Origin: Bryobacteraceae bacterium
GTDB lineage: Bacteria > Acidobacteriota > Terriglobia > Bryobacterales > Bryobacteraceae
Assembly: GCA_030041495.1 (NCBI GenBank)
Contig: JASHNT010000116.1
Location: 73,998 to 136,800, forward strand
Direction: 5' to 3'
DNA: 62,803 nt
Of the stretch, positions 8,515 through 16,447 are shown piece after piece. The position numbers and the translations under genes are program-made. Position 1 is the first letter of the stretch. Each line of letters opens with the position of its first letter. Below the pieces are notes generated by a model. That model searched no databases. It was given only the letters and a program-made list of their open reading frames with translations, and had not been told where the DNA came from.

Positions 8515-9636
8515 GTGATTCATCTATCGAGCGACGTCGGGGATTTGTTCGAACAATCTTTCCAGTTTTCGCAAAAGCAGGTGCGCAGGCTCGTCGAGAA
8601 GCATCCGGGGTTTTATCCGCTGTACACGCAGAACGGGCGCTGGAAACACGAGGGCCAGACCTGGACCCATTGGTGCGACGGATTCCTTCCCGGCATGATG
8701 TGGATCTTTTACAAGCACAGCGAAAGAGAGGGCCCCGAGGGCAAATTCTGGCTGGAGCACGCCGTCAAATACACCAAGGAGCTGGAACCGCGCAAACACG
8801 ATCCGGAAGTGCACGATCTGGGGTTTCTGTTCTTCTCCACCTACTACCGCTGGCACCGCCTGACGCATGATCCGGCGCTGCGCGATGTGCTGATCGAGGC
8901 AGGGAAGACTCTGGCGCAGCGGTTCCAGGAAAAGGGCCAATACTTGCGCTCCTTTGTCGGCCACAACTCCCTGTTCATCGACATCATGATGAACGTTGGG
9001 ATCATCTTTTACGCGGCTCGCGAAACCGGCGATCGCCGCTTGCGCGACATCGCCATGCGGCACTCCTTGACCACCCGGCGGGTCCTGGTGCGCGGCGACG
9101 GCTCAACCGCGCACGAGGGCATCTTCGACACCGACACCGGAGAATTTCTGAGGCAGACCACGCATCAGGGCTATCGCGGAGATTCCTGCTGGTCGCGCGG
9201 GCTGACCTGGGCCTTGTACGGTTTCACCACCGCATACGAATATAGCCGCGATCCGCGATTCCTGGAAACCGCGCAATCCTGCGCCGACTTTTACATCACG
9301 TTCAGCCCCACGGACGGAATTCCCCCGTGGGATTTCAATGCTCCGCCGGAGAATCGCACTCTGCTCGACACCTCTGCCGCTGCCATCTGCTCGGCGGGCC
9401 TGCTGCGCCTGTGCCGGCTGGTTCCGGATTCGTTGAAGGGCCATCTGTACTGGTCGACGGCGGTGCGAATCCTTCGCGCCTTGTGCGAGAACAACGTGAA
9501 CCGTACGGACACCAGATGGGAAGGCATCCTTCGCGGTGGCGTCTACCACGTCCACAAAGGTTTGGGCGTGGATGAGAGTGTCGCCTGGGGGGAGTACTTC
9601 TTTTGTGAGGCTCTAGAGCGGGTGCTGTGGCCGTAG
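8515..9636 (+). CDS. Glycoside hydrolase family 88 (unsaturated glucuronyl hydrolase-like)
   Basis: 373 residues from a GTG start, a full (alpha/alpha)6 barrel. Characteristic segments are WTHWCDGFLPGMMWIFY, HDLGFLFFSTYYR and RGDSCWSRGLTWALYGF; the aspartates in WCDGF and HDLGF correspond to the acid/base pair of GH88. The family hydrates the enol ether of unsaturated uronic acids released by polysaccharide lyases. There is no signal peptide, so it should act in the cytoplasm on imported oligosaccharides. No lyase or transporter gene is adjacent, and GH105 is the main alternative. Convergent with the SDR gene, 5 bases apart. Confidence 0.85.
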   Translation: MIHLSSDVGDLFEQSFQFSQKQVRRLVEKHPGFYPLYTQNGRWKHEGQTWTHWCDGFLPGMMWIFYKHSEREGPEGKFWLEHAVKYTKELEPRKHDPEVHDLGFLFFSTYYRWHRLTHDPALRDVLIEAGKTLAQRFQEKGQYLRSFVGHNSLFIDIMMNVGIIFYAARETGDRRLRDIAMRHSLTTRRVLVRGDGSTAHEGIFDTDTGEFLRQTTHQGYRGDSCWSRGLTWALYGFTTAYEYSRDPRFLETAQSCADFYITFSPTDGIPPWDFNAPPENRTLLDTSAAAICSAGLLRLCRLVPDSLKGHLYWSTAVRILRALCENNVNRTDTRWEGILRGGVYHVHKGLGVDESVAWGEYFFCEALERVLWP

Positions 9637-9641
9637 CGGAG

Positions 9642-10361
9642 CTACTTCTGGCTTAACCCGCCATCGACCGCAAGAATCTGGCCTGTGATGTAGTTACTTG
9701 CCGATAGAAAGAAAACCACCGCGTCCGCGATTTCGTCGGCAGTGCCCGCGCGCTTGGCCGGGGTCGCCGCGATGAATCGGTCGATCTCCGGCGAGTGCTC
9801 GCCGAAAGGGATCACTCCGGGAGCGACCGAGTTCACCGTCACTTTCGGCGCGAACGCTTTCGCGAGAGCCTTCGTGAGCATGATGAGGCCGGCCTTCGAA
9901 GCGCAGTAGTGCGCATGATCCGCCCACGGCCGGATGCCGCCGAGGGAGCTGATATTCACGATGCGCCCGCCCTCGCCCGCGAGCATGTGCTTTGCCGCCT
10001 GCTGGTTGCAGAAGAAAGCCGCCTTGAGATTCACCGAATGAATGAAGTCCCAATCGGCTTCGGTGATCCGGAGCGGGTCGATCTTGGTGAACCGTGCGGC
10101 GTTGTTCACCAATCCGTCAATTCGCCCGAAGTGTTGCACCACTTGCTCAAAGAGCGCCTCGATCTCCGGGACGCGCTCCAGATTCGCGCGGAAAATGGGC
10201 ACACTTCCGCACTCCGCCGCAGTGGCGCGAGCCTCGGCTTCCGATCCTCCGTAATGAATCGCCACCCGGGCGCCCTCGCGAGCCAGCCGCAAAGCGATGC
10301 CGCGCCCCACGCGTTTGGCCGCGCCAGTGACCAAGATAACGCGGCCGGCGAGCGAATCCAC
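9642..10361 (-). CDS. Short-chain dehydrogenase/reductase
   Basis: 239 residues. The Rossmann dinucleotide loop is TGAAKRVGRGIA, with NNAARF as the NNAG variant. The catalytic Ser-Tyr-Lys set lies in NISSLGGIRPWADHAHYCASKAG (Ser, then Tyr and Lys in YCASK). The TGAAKRVGR loop with Arg is typical of NADPH-dependent pteridine reductase/FolM-like and 3-oxoacyl-ACP reductase-like members, so both are possible. Substrate cannot be assigned. It follows the MFS gene on the same strand with 9 bases between. Confidence 0.85.
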   Translation of the reverse strand: MDSLAGRVILVTGAAKRVGRGIALRLAREGARVAIHYGGSEAEARATAAECGSVPIFRANLERVPEIEALFEQVVQHFGRIDGLVNNAARFTKIDPLRITEADWDFIHSVNLKAAFFCNQQAAKHMLAGEGGRIVNISSLGGIRPWADHAHYCASKAGLIMLTKALAKAFAPKVTVNSVAPGVIPFGEHSPEIDRFIAATPAKRAGTADEIADAVVFFLSASNYITGQILAVDGGLSQK

Positions 10362-10370
10362 GTTCTTATC

Positions 10371-11687
10371 CTACACAGTCGGATCGCCGTGGACCTCGAC
10401 CTCTTCGGGCTCAACGCCAGCCAATGCCGGCTCGGGCAGACGGCCGGAGAGATTCGCCCAGCCCCAGAAGATCGCGGTGGTCGAGCTGAGGACGCCGCTG
10501 ACCGCGCCGATCAAACGCAGATTGACGTGATCCGCCACCAGTCCGGTGATGCCCATGGAGACGATCATCGTCATCCAGGTCCAGGTTTCGATGGTGGAGA
10601 ACACGCGGCCGCGATAATCGTTGCGCACGTGGCGCAGAAGTTGCGACGTATTGAGCACGGAGCTGACCGCGACCGCCGCGCGCGAGAGCCCGATCCACAA
10701 GCAAGCCCACGCGAACGTCGGCGCCTGGCTGAAGAGCACGTAGGAGCCGCCGTGCACCACGTAGGCGATCGAGATCGCCCGTTTGTAGGAGTCGAAACTC
10801 ATGCGGCGGCCGAAGCTGTTGGCGAAGAGCGCTCCGCAGATCAGCCCGATGCCGGCACAGCCCCAAATAATTCCGATGCCGTTTGCCCCGCGATTGAAGA
10901 CCTTCTCGCCGAAGAGGCTGAACAGGATCTGGGCGGCTCCTCCTCCAGTTGCCCAGCCGACGGCCACCAGTCCGATGCCCAAAATCAAGGGCGACGATCG
11001 CATGTAGCGAAGCCCCTCGACGTATTCGTGCCATGGCCGTGCGACCTTGTCTTCAGCGAGCGCGGTGCGCTCGACGTCTTCTGCCACAGCGGTGCATTCG
11101 GCGCGAAAGCCTCCGTCAACGCGAAGCCGCGAAATGCACGCGGCCGAGAACAGGAACGACAGCGCGTTGAACAGGAATGCGATCTTGTAGCCGAAGCCGC
11201 TCACCGAGACTCCTCCCAGGAAGGAGCCGATCGTGACCGTGGTCCATTGCGTCAACTGCGTCAGCGAATTCGCGGTGTGTAGTTCGTCTTTGGTGGCGAT
11301 GGTCGGTAGGATCGCCGCGCGCCCGCTGGTGAAGAACGGCGAAGCGAACATCAGCATGCCGCTCAGCAGGAAGAGCAGCCAGGTTCGGCCCTGGGGAATC
11401 GCGAACAGAAACAGGATGGCGATCGCGGCGCGTGTCAGGTCGCTGGCGATCATGATCTTCTTCCGGTCGAAACGGTCGAGCAGCACACCGGCCACGGGTC
11501 CTGCGGGAAGAATCAGGAATCCGCGCGAAAGCAGGATTCCCGCGACCACAAGGCCGGAGCCGGTATTCGCCAGGGCTAGGCTGAACACGGCGATGTTATT
11601 GAAGTTGTCGCCGACTTCGCTGACCACTTGGCCGGTCCAGGTGCAGCGGTAGTTGCGATTCGACCGTAGCAGCGCGAGAAAACTCAC
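10371..11687 (-). CDS. MFS transporter (enterobactin-exporter-like)
   Basis: 438 residues from the GTG at 11687, one base after the mazG stop; a start further upstream would add Arg/Ser-rich sequence lying over mazG. About 12 hydrophobic helices are visible, with the MFS loop motif LLDRFDRKKIMIASD between helices 2 and 3. The opening LLRSNRNYRCTWTGQVVSEVGDNF is typical of the EntS/TIGR00900-like group of exporters. The cargo is unknown. Position between mazG and an SDR gives no substrate clue. Confidence 0.82.
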   Translation of the reverse strand: MSFLALLRSNRNYRCTWTGQVVSEVGDNFNNIAVFSLALANTGSGLVVAGILLSRGFLILPAGPVAGVLLDRFDRKKIMIASDLTRAAIAILFLFAIPQGRTWLLFLLSGMLMFASPFFTSGRAAILPTIATKDELHTANSLTQLTQWTTVTIGSFLGGVSVSGFGYKIAFLFNALSFLFSAACISRLRVDGGFRAECTAVAEDVERTALAEDKVARPWHEYVEGLRYMRSSPLILGIGLVAVGWATGGGAAQILFSLFGEKVFNRGANGIGIIWGCAGIGLICGALFANSFGRRMSFDSYKRAISIAYVVHGGSYVLFSQAPTFAWACLWIGLSRAAVAVSSVLNTSQLLRHVRNDYRGRVFSTIETWTWMTMIVSMGITGLVADHVNLRLIGAVSGVLSSTTAIFWGWANLSGRLPEPALAGVEPEEVEVHGDPTV

Positions 11688-11688
11688 G

Positions 11689-12501
11689 CTACTTTCCTGC
11701 TTGCTTGGCTTCCTGCCAGAGCTGCTCCATCTCTTCGAAGGTCGCCTCCTTGAGCGTCTTGCCCGAATGTTCCAGGCCCTGCTCCACATGCGCGAAGCGG
11801 GTGCGGAACTTGGCGTTGGTCGCACGCAGCGCTTGTTCGGGATCGACTTTCAAAAAGCGCGCCAGGTTGACGACGACAAACAGAATATCGCCGATCTCGC
11901 CTTCAATCTCTTTGGCAGACGCGGCCGCGCGGGCGGCGTCGAGCTCGGCGAGCTCCTCGCGCAGTTTATCGAAGACTTCATCGATATTCGGCCAATCGAA
12001 TCCGGCATCGGCGGCACGGGAAGCGATGCGGCGAGCTTCCACCAATGCCGGAACCGATCGCGGGACATTCGCTAGTAGGCCCTTTGGCCGCTGAGGTTTC
12101 TCCTCTGCCTTGATTTCATCCCAGCGCTTCTTGACATCGTCGGCGGTCTTGGCGTCGCCCGCGGCGAAAACATGGGGATGGCGCCGGATGAGTTTTTCGT
12201 TGATCGCGGTAAGCGCATCGGCGATGTCGAAGCGGCCTTGTTCGGAAGCCATCTGTGCGAAGAATACGGGCTGCAACAGCAAATCGCCTAGCTCCTCTGC
12301 AAGCCCTTCGAAATCGCGCGCGTCAATCGCGTCCATGACTTCGTAGGCTTCTTCCAGCAGATACGGTTTGATAGTGTCGAAATTCTGCTCGCGATCCCAG
12401 GGGCAGCCGCCGGGTGCGCGCAGGCGAGCCATGATCTCGACCAGCTTGGTGAAAGCTTCGCCGGGCGACGGTTTCTTCTGAGGAGAATTCGGGGAAGACA
12501 C
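11689..12501 (-). CDS. mazG: Nucleoside triphosphate pyrophosphohydrolase MazG
   Basis: 270 residues from a GTG start. The duplicated MazG fold is visible: first half MARLRAPGGCPWDREQNF, EEAYEVMDAI and EELGDLLLQPVFFAQ (the E-x-x-E-12-E-x-x-D metal motif); second half DEVFDKLREELAELDAA and EGEIGDILFVVVNLAR. It hydrolyses NTPs and dNTPs, including non-canonical ones and possibly ppGpp-related pools, to monophosphates and pyrophosphate. Downstream MFS gene starts one base after its stop. Confidence 0.92.
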   Translation of the reverse strand: MSSPNSPQKKPSPGEAFTKLVEIMARLRAPGGCPWDREQNFDTIKPYLLEEAYEVMDAIDARDFEGLAEELGDLLLQPVFFAQMASEQGRFDIADALTAINEKLIRRHPHVFAAGDAKTADDVKKRWDEIKAEEKPQRPKGLLANVPRSVPALVEARRIASRAADAGFDWPNIDEVFDKLREELAELDAARAAASAKEIEGEIGDILFVVVNLARFLKVDPEQALRATNAKFRTRFAHVEQGLEHSGKTLKEATFEEMEQLWQEAKQAGK

Positions 12502-12558
12502 GCGAAACCTCAGCGTAGCATTGCGCTCATGCCGGTTGCGCCGCGATCGCGCGGTCCG

Positions 12559-13152
12559 CTATCCACGCGATGCCAACGCCGCACGAATCACCTCGAGATT
12601 CGCATTGGCGAGAGCCGTCGCGACTTCCGTCGCCCGGTCGTCCAGCTCGAAAGCCGGCGCAACCATATGAATCAATCCCCACGCGGCAGCTTCGGCAGTC
12701 GAGAAGATACGGCCGGTCAGAGCGAGCTCCAGCGCGCGCCGGCGGCCGATGGCGTTCGCGACCGCATCCACCACGGGGTCGCACCAGCGGCCTTCGCGAA
12801 TGTCGACCAGGCCGAAAGTCGAGCCCTGGGCGGCGATAGCAATATGCGCGTTGGCGATGAGCGCGAGGCCTGCGGAAACTGCCGCTCCCTTGACCGCAAC
12901 CACAATCGGCTTGGCGGAGCGCTGGCCGATGGTGAATAGATCTGGAGAAGGCAGCGAACCGGGATCCATGCCGCCGCAGAACATCTGCCCATCGGCTTCG
13001 ACCAGAATCGCGCCGGTCTCGTTGTCCGCGCCCGCCTCGGCGATCTCGCGCAGCAGATTTCCGGCGAGCTCCGCATCGAGCACGTTCCGCCGTTCAGGCG
13101 CGGCCAGGGTGATGCGGCGCAAGCGGCGGTCCTGTTCGATGCGGAGGCTCAC
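12559..13152 (-). CDS. Enoyl-CoA hydratase/isomerase family protein
   Basis: About 197 residues from the GTG at 13152, which overlaps the carboxylase stop (GTGA); an upstream start would add out-of-family sequence. The crotonase fold is shown by ITLAAPERRNVLDAELAG, the oxyanion-hole segment EADGQMFCGGMDPGS, and KPIVVAVKGAAVSAGLALIANAHIAI (oxyanion Gly). It is shorter than the usual 255 residues, lacking much of the C-terminal helical lid. Coupling with an acyl-CoA carboxylase beta subunit suggests branched-chain amino acid or fatty acid breakdown, as in liuB-liuC-type pairs. The exact substrate is not determined. Confidence 0.8.
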   Translation of the reverse strand: MSLRIEQDRRLRRITLAAPERRNVLDAELAGNLLREIAEAGADNETGAILVEADGQMFCGGMDPGSLPSPDLFTIGQRSAKPIVVAVKGAAVSAGLALIANAHIAIAAQGSTFGLVDIREGRWCDPVVDAVANAIGRRRALELALTGRIFSTAEAAAWGLIHMVAPAFELDDRATEVATALANANLEVIRAALASRG

Positions 13153-14738
13153 AACGTTTCCATCGTCAGATGTTCGCGATGACCGTAGGCGGTCGCGGCT
13201 TCTAAGGCAAATTCCAGCATTCGCCGCGTTTCCAAAGGATCCAGAATCGTGTCCAGGTGCCCGCGCGCGGCCGCGTAACGGGCATCCAGCCAATGCTCAT
13301 AATCGGCGCGGGTTTGAGCGATCTCGGCGGCCAACTTCTCGGGAACGGGCTTGCCTTCGGCTTTCAGCCGCGCCAGCTCCGTGCCGTGCACAGCTTGCAC
13401 CGCCGCGTCGCCCTCCATCACTCCGATCCGCGCGGTGGGCCAGCCGAAGGTGAAAGAAGGGTCGAAGCCTTGGCCGGCCATCGCGTAATATCCCGCGCCG
13501 CTGGCGTGATTCAACGTGAGGACGATTTTAGGCACGGTCGCGCAGGCCATGGTCTCAACCATCTCCGCGCCGGCCCTGATGATGCCCTCGCTTTCCGCCT
13601 CTCCGCCGACCATGAAGCCGGAAACGTCCTGGAGATAGAGTAGCGGGAGATTGTGGCGCTCCGCGGTTTCGACGAAATAGGCGACCTTGCGTGCCGACTC
13701 AGTGTAGACGATGCCGCCGATGTGCGGGCCTTCGGGAGTCTTGAGGAAGCCCCGGCGGTTCGCAACGATCCCGATGGCCCGACCGCCGAGCCGCGCGTTA
13801 GCACACAGCATTTCCGGGGCGTGCTGCGGCTGGAACTCGAGATAATCTTCGGCGTCGACCAGCCGCTCAATCACTTCTTCGATGTTGTAAGGCAGGCGGT
13901 GATCTGCCGGCAGGACGTCGTAAAGTCCGTCCGCCGATTTTGCGGGCGCGCCGGTGTTGTGGTGCGAAATTGGCGCGGGCAGCTCGCGAACCTTTTCGCG
14001 GATAATCCGCAGGCAATGCTCGTCATTATCGGCCGCATAATGCGCGACCCCGCTCTTTTCCGTGTGCAGCAATGCGCCGCCCAGCGATTCGGCGTCAATC
14101 TCCTGTCCTACGGCTCCCTTGACCAGATTCGGCCCGCCGAGCCCCATAAAGCTGACTCCGCGTACCATGATGATGACGTCGGACAGCGCCGGCAGATAGG
14201 CTCCGCCGGCGATGCACATTCCCATCACCGCCGCGATCTGCGGAACTTTCAGCCGCCGGCGCATCAGAGAATTGTAATAGAAAATGCGCGCCGCTCCGTA
14301 TTGGCCTGGAAAAATGCCATCCTGGTAGGGCAGGTTCACGCCCGCCGAATCTACCAGGTAGACGATCGGTAGCCGGTTGCGCATGGCGATTTCCTGCGCG
14401 CGCAGAATCTTGTGGATGGTCTCCGGCCACCAGGCTCCGGCCTTGACCGTCGCGTCATTGGCGACGATCACGCTGGGGCGGCCTTCAATGCGCGCCACAG
14501 CGGTGACCACACCGGCCGAGGGAGCCTGGCCTTCGTACTTGTCGTAACCGACCAGCAGCCCGATCTCGATCATCGGCGAGCCGGGATCGATCAGCTTGGC
14601 GACCCGCTCCCGCGCGGTCATCTTCCCTGCGTCATGTTGCTTGGCGATGCGCTTGGGCCCGCCGCCGGAGCGAAGCTTGTCCTCCAGGCGCTGGTAATCT
14701 TCAACCAGAGCGCGCATGCGGTCGGCGGGGCTGGGCAC
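13149..14738 (-). CDS. Acyl-CoA carboxylase carboxyltransferase (beta) subunit
   Basis: About 529 residues. The family opening LRSGGGPKRIAKQHDAGKMT with ARERVAKLIDPGS follows, then VVANDATVKAGAWWPETIHK and two crotonase-like halves. GGAYLPALSDVIIMV and LTLNHASGAGYYAMAG are the two oxyanion Gly-rich segments that bind acyl-CoA and biotin. This resembles methylcrotonyl-CoA or geranyl-CoA carboxylase beta subunits more than propionyl-CoA ones, but no biotin subunit lies in the window. Start choice is GTG 14738 or ATG 14717; neither has a clear ribosome site. The start region is partly duplicated at 15280-15318. Confidence 0.87.
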   Translation of the reverse strand: MPSPADRMRALVEDYQRLEDKLRSGGGPKRIAKQHDAGKMTARERVAKLIDPGSPMIEIGLLVGYDKYEGQAPSAGVVTAVARIEGRPSVIVANDATVKAGAWWPETIHKILRAQEIAMRNRLPIVYLVDSAGVNLPYQDGIFPGQYGAARIFYYNSLMRRRLKVPQIAAVMGMCIAGGAYLPALSDVIIMVRGVSFMGLGGPNLVKGAVGQEIDAESLGGALLHTEKSGVAHYAADNDEHCLRIIREKVRELPAPISHHNTGAPAKSADGLYDVLPADHRLPYNIEEVIERLVDAEDYLEFQPQHAPEMLCANARLGGRAIGIVANRRGFLKTPEGPHIGGIVYTESARKVAYFVETAERHNLPLLYLQDVSGFMVGGEAESEGIIRAGAEMVETMACATVPKIVLTLNHASGAGYYAMAGQGFDPSFTFGWPTARIGVMEGDAAVQAVHGTELARLKAEGKPVPEKLAAEIAQTRADYEHWLDARYAAARGHLDTILDPLETRRMLEFALEAATAYGHREHLTMETL

Positions 14739-14743
14739 GAATA

Positions 14744-15220
14744 CTATCGTAACGGCTGTAGCCGGGGGTCTGGCGCAACGCGCACAAAAACGAGCCACAG
14801 GAAGAATGCTGCAACGCCGACCCAGACTATAACCCGGAGGCCTTTGGCCCAAGTCCATCCAGGCCGCTCATAGGACGTTAGGGGGGCGATTCGCGCCGAC
14901 GCAACCTGAGCCTTTCGTTCCCATGAAGATGGGGCGTGGTCGCAGTAGTCGAAACCGATCCTCTCCATCACCACGGGATCGCAACCGGCATAGCGGTAGC
15001 AGCCGACGCACGACGCATCGAACGCCGCGAAAGCCTGTTCCATTTCGGCCTCGGTCTCCGGCTGCTTCTTCCAAATGCACTGATCCTTATTCGGATCGGC
15101 CCAGCCGATCAAGTCCGGCGCTACTGCATGCGGCGCGCCACAAGAAAGACACTCGCCATTAACTACATAGAACTCGCCTGGAGCTGAGTCAGGGTGGGGT
15201 CGAAACTTTCTCTCCAGCAT
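14744..15220 (-). CDS. Cys-rich ferredoxin-like protein with C-terminal membrane anchor
   Basis: 158 residues. The N-terminal half has cysteines in CLSCGAPHAVAPDLIGW, CIWKK and CVGCYRYAGC, an arrangement resembling an irregular ferredoxin or metal-binding domain (E-C-L-S-C-G-x-P is typical of some acidobacterial and cyanobacterial ferredoxin-like proteins). A single transmembrane helix, VIVWVGVAAFFLWLVFV, lies near the C terminus, so the domain should be held at the membrane. I do not recognise a named family. It lies between two copies of the carboxylase 5' sequence (14713-14753 and 15280-15318). Confidence 0.6.
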   Translation of the reverse strand: MLERKFRPHPDSAPGEFYVVNGECLSCGAPHAVAPDLIGWADPNKDQCIWKKQPETEAEMEQAFAAFDASCVGCYRYAGCDPVVMERIGFDYCDHAPSSWERKAQVASARIAPLTSYERPGWTWAKGLRVIVWVGVAAFFLWLVFVRVAPDPRLQPLR

Positions 15221-15279
15221 TCCCGCCTCCCTTTACCGACAGTTTACAAACTTTCGCATCGCCGTCTCCGACAAGGCAC

Positions 15280-15318
15280 GCATGCGGCCGGCGGGTGTGG
15301 GTAAATACTATGGTAGAA
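15280..15318 (-). repeat. Partial duplicate of the carboxylase 5' region
   Basis: CGCATGCGGCCGGCGGG followed by TGGG and AATACTATGGTA matches 14714-14753 (CGCATGCGGTCGGCGGG, TGGG, AATACTATCGTA) at roughly 31 of 39 positions. Read on the minus strand, the copy still encodes PAGRMRAL against PADRMRAL in the carboxylase and then diverges to a stop. The two copies flank the ferredoxin-like gene in direct orientation, about 566 bp apart. Confidence 0.6.
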
Positions 15319-15364
15319 GATACTGGTTAAACTAGGAATCGCCTGCTAGGGTGGAAAGGCCATT

Positions 15365-15595
15365 ATGACCATCATTGAAATCCCCGACGACGAAGCCGCC
15401 TCGCTCAGAGCAAAGGCAGCCGCGCAAGGGCTTACCCTGACGGAGTGGCTGGAAAGGCTTGCGCGGGAGACTGCGCCGTCGCCACAGCCGCTGAAAACCG
15501 GCCGCGGCCTGCTCGCAAAGTATGGCACGGCGCCATCCAAAGCAGACATCGACGAAAACCGCCTTGAAATGTTTCGCGCCTTTGCGCAGGAATAG
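15365..15595 (+). CDS. Antitoxin of a VapBC-type pair
   Basis: 76 residues. MTIIEIPDDEAASLRAKAAA followed by GLTLTEWLERLA has the strand-helix-helix pattern of a ribbon-helix-helix/VapB-type DNA-binding domain (EIPDDE as strand, then two helices). The C-terminal half (GRGLLAKYGTAPSKADIDENR) would wrap around the toxin. It ends directly before the PIN-domain gene (stop TAG then ATG with no gap). This pairing is the main reason for the call. Autoregulation is expected from the family. Confidence 0.78.
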   Translation: MTIIEIPDDEAASLRAKAAAQGLTLTEWLERLARETAPSPQPLKTGRGLLAKYGTAPSKADIDENRLEMFRAFAQE

Positions 15596-15997
15596 ATGAT
15601 CGTAGGCGTTGCTGACACGCACAGTGCCCTCTGGTATTTATTCAACGATGCCCGATTGTCTGTGGCGGCGGGAACTTTCTTGGACCAGGCCGGCGCCGCT
15701 GGAAGTCACATCATCATCTCCGCGATCAGCTTGGCTGAGATCGTCTACCTGGTGGAGAAGAGGCGGCTGACGCCGGAGGCTTACGAAGAAATCAAGGCAG
15801 CTCTCGACGACCCCGGGCACATGTTCAAGGAGGCGCCACTTACTGCGGAGATTGTCAACGTGATGCCTCAAGTGGAACGGACCCAGGTTCCTGATATGCC
15901 TGATCGCATCGTGGCCGCGACGGCGGTCTATCTGAAGGTCCCAATCGTCAGTCGGGATGGCCGGATTCGCGCTTCGACCCTCCGCACGATCTGGTGA
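15596..15997 (+). CDS. PIN-domain toxin (VapC-like)
   Basis: 133 residues. PIN-domain acidic residues are visible: Asp7 in GVADTHSALWYL, Glu in SLAEIVYLVEK, Asp in DMPDRIVAATAVYL and Asp in SRDGRI. The D-T-H-x-x-L-W opening is typical of the VapC subgroup with the H-x-x-x-W motif. VapC enzymes are Mg-dependent endoribonucleases that often cut initiator tRNA or rRNA. It directly follows its antitoxin gene. Confidence 0.85.
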   Translation: MIVGVADTHSALWYLFNDARLSVAAGTFLDQAGAAGSHIIISAISLAEIVYLVEKRRLTPEAYEEIKAALDDPGHMFKEAPLTAEIVNVMPQVERTQVPDMPDRIVAATAVYLKVPIVSRDGRIRASTLRTIW

Positions 15998-16024
15998 GTG
16001 GGCACGAACTATGTTGGCGGCGGG

Positions 16025-16447
16025 CTAGCGGGGAGCGGCGTTTTCGCTGTTAGTGCGCCTGGAAAACAGAGGGGTGTCCACCTTATCGAACACGTCAAGG
16101 CCAATAATGATCACGTAGACAAGCAGCAACGCGGCAGCAAAGTAGTGGCGCGATGCGGAGTACGGGGAATCGAGAAGCAGGACGTTCGCGCCTGCGAAAA
16201 ACACGGCCAGGAACCACAGCCCGGATCGGACTGGGTTGCCCTTGGCGCGCTTTCCCTTCAACCAATCGGTGGTGGTGTACAGCCGATTTTGCCGGCGCTG
16301 CAAAGAGATGTTGACAACGGCGGCCGAGAGCACGGCGGCACCGCCGGCGACCACCCCGGCCTTATTTGGTTTGGCCCCGGCCGCGAGCAGGGCGGAAACC
16401 AACAGTAGAGTCCCCAGGATGTACAGGACCACGGCCGTTCTTCGCAC
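16025..16447 (-). CDS. Membrane protein of unknown function
   Basis: 140 residues from a GTG start. Four hydrophobic segments are visible: VVLYILGTLLLVSALLAAG, GVVAGGAAVLSAAVV, SGLWFLAVFFAGANVLLL and YFAAALLLVYVIIIGLDVF. The loop RRQNRLYTTTDWLKGKRAKG between helices 2 and 3 is basic and probably cytoplasmic. No family is recognised. The start directly abuts the stop of the cytochrome gene, so it is probably the second gene of that operon. Confidence 0.6.
   Translation of the reverse strand: MRRTAVVLYILGTLLLVSALLAAGAKPNKAGVVAGGAAVLSAAVVNISLQRRQNRLYTTTDWLKGKRAKGNPVRSGLWFLAVFFAGANVLLLDSPYSASRHYFAAALLLVYVIIIGLDVFDKVDTPLFSRRTNSENAAPR

Noticed and set aside
9795-11282. 495-codon plus-strand open frame
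   Set aside because: Antisense to the SDR and MFS genes, both with intact motifs; composition rich in His/Arg/Asp without domain.
15365-15997. Possibility that the first PIN pair is a prophage gene set
   Set aside because: Composition equals the surroundings and no mobile-element genes are adjacent; VapBC pairs are commonly chromosomal.
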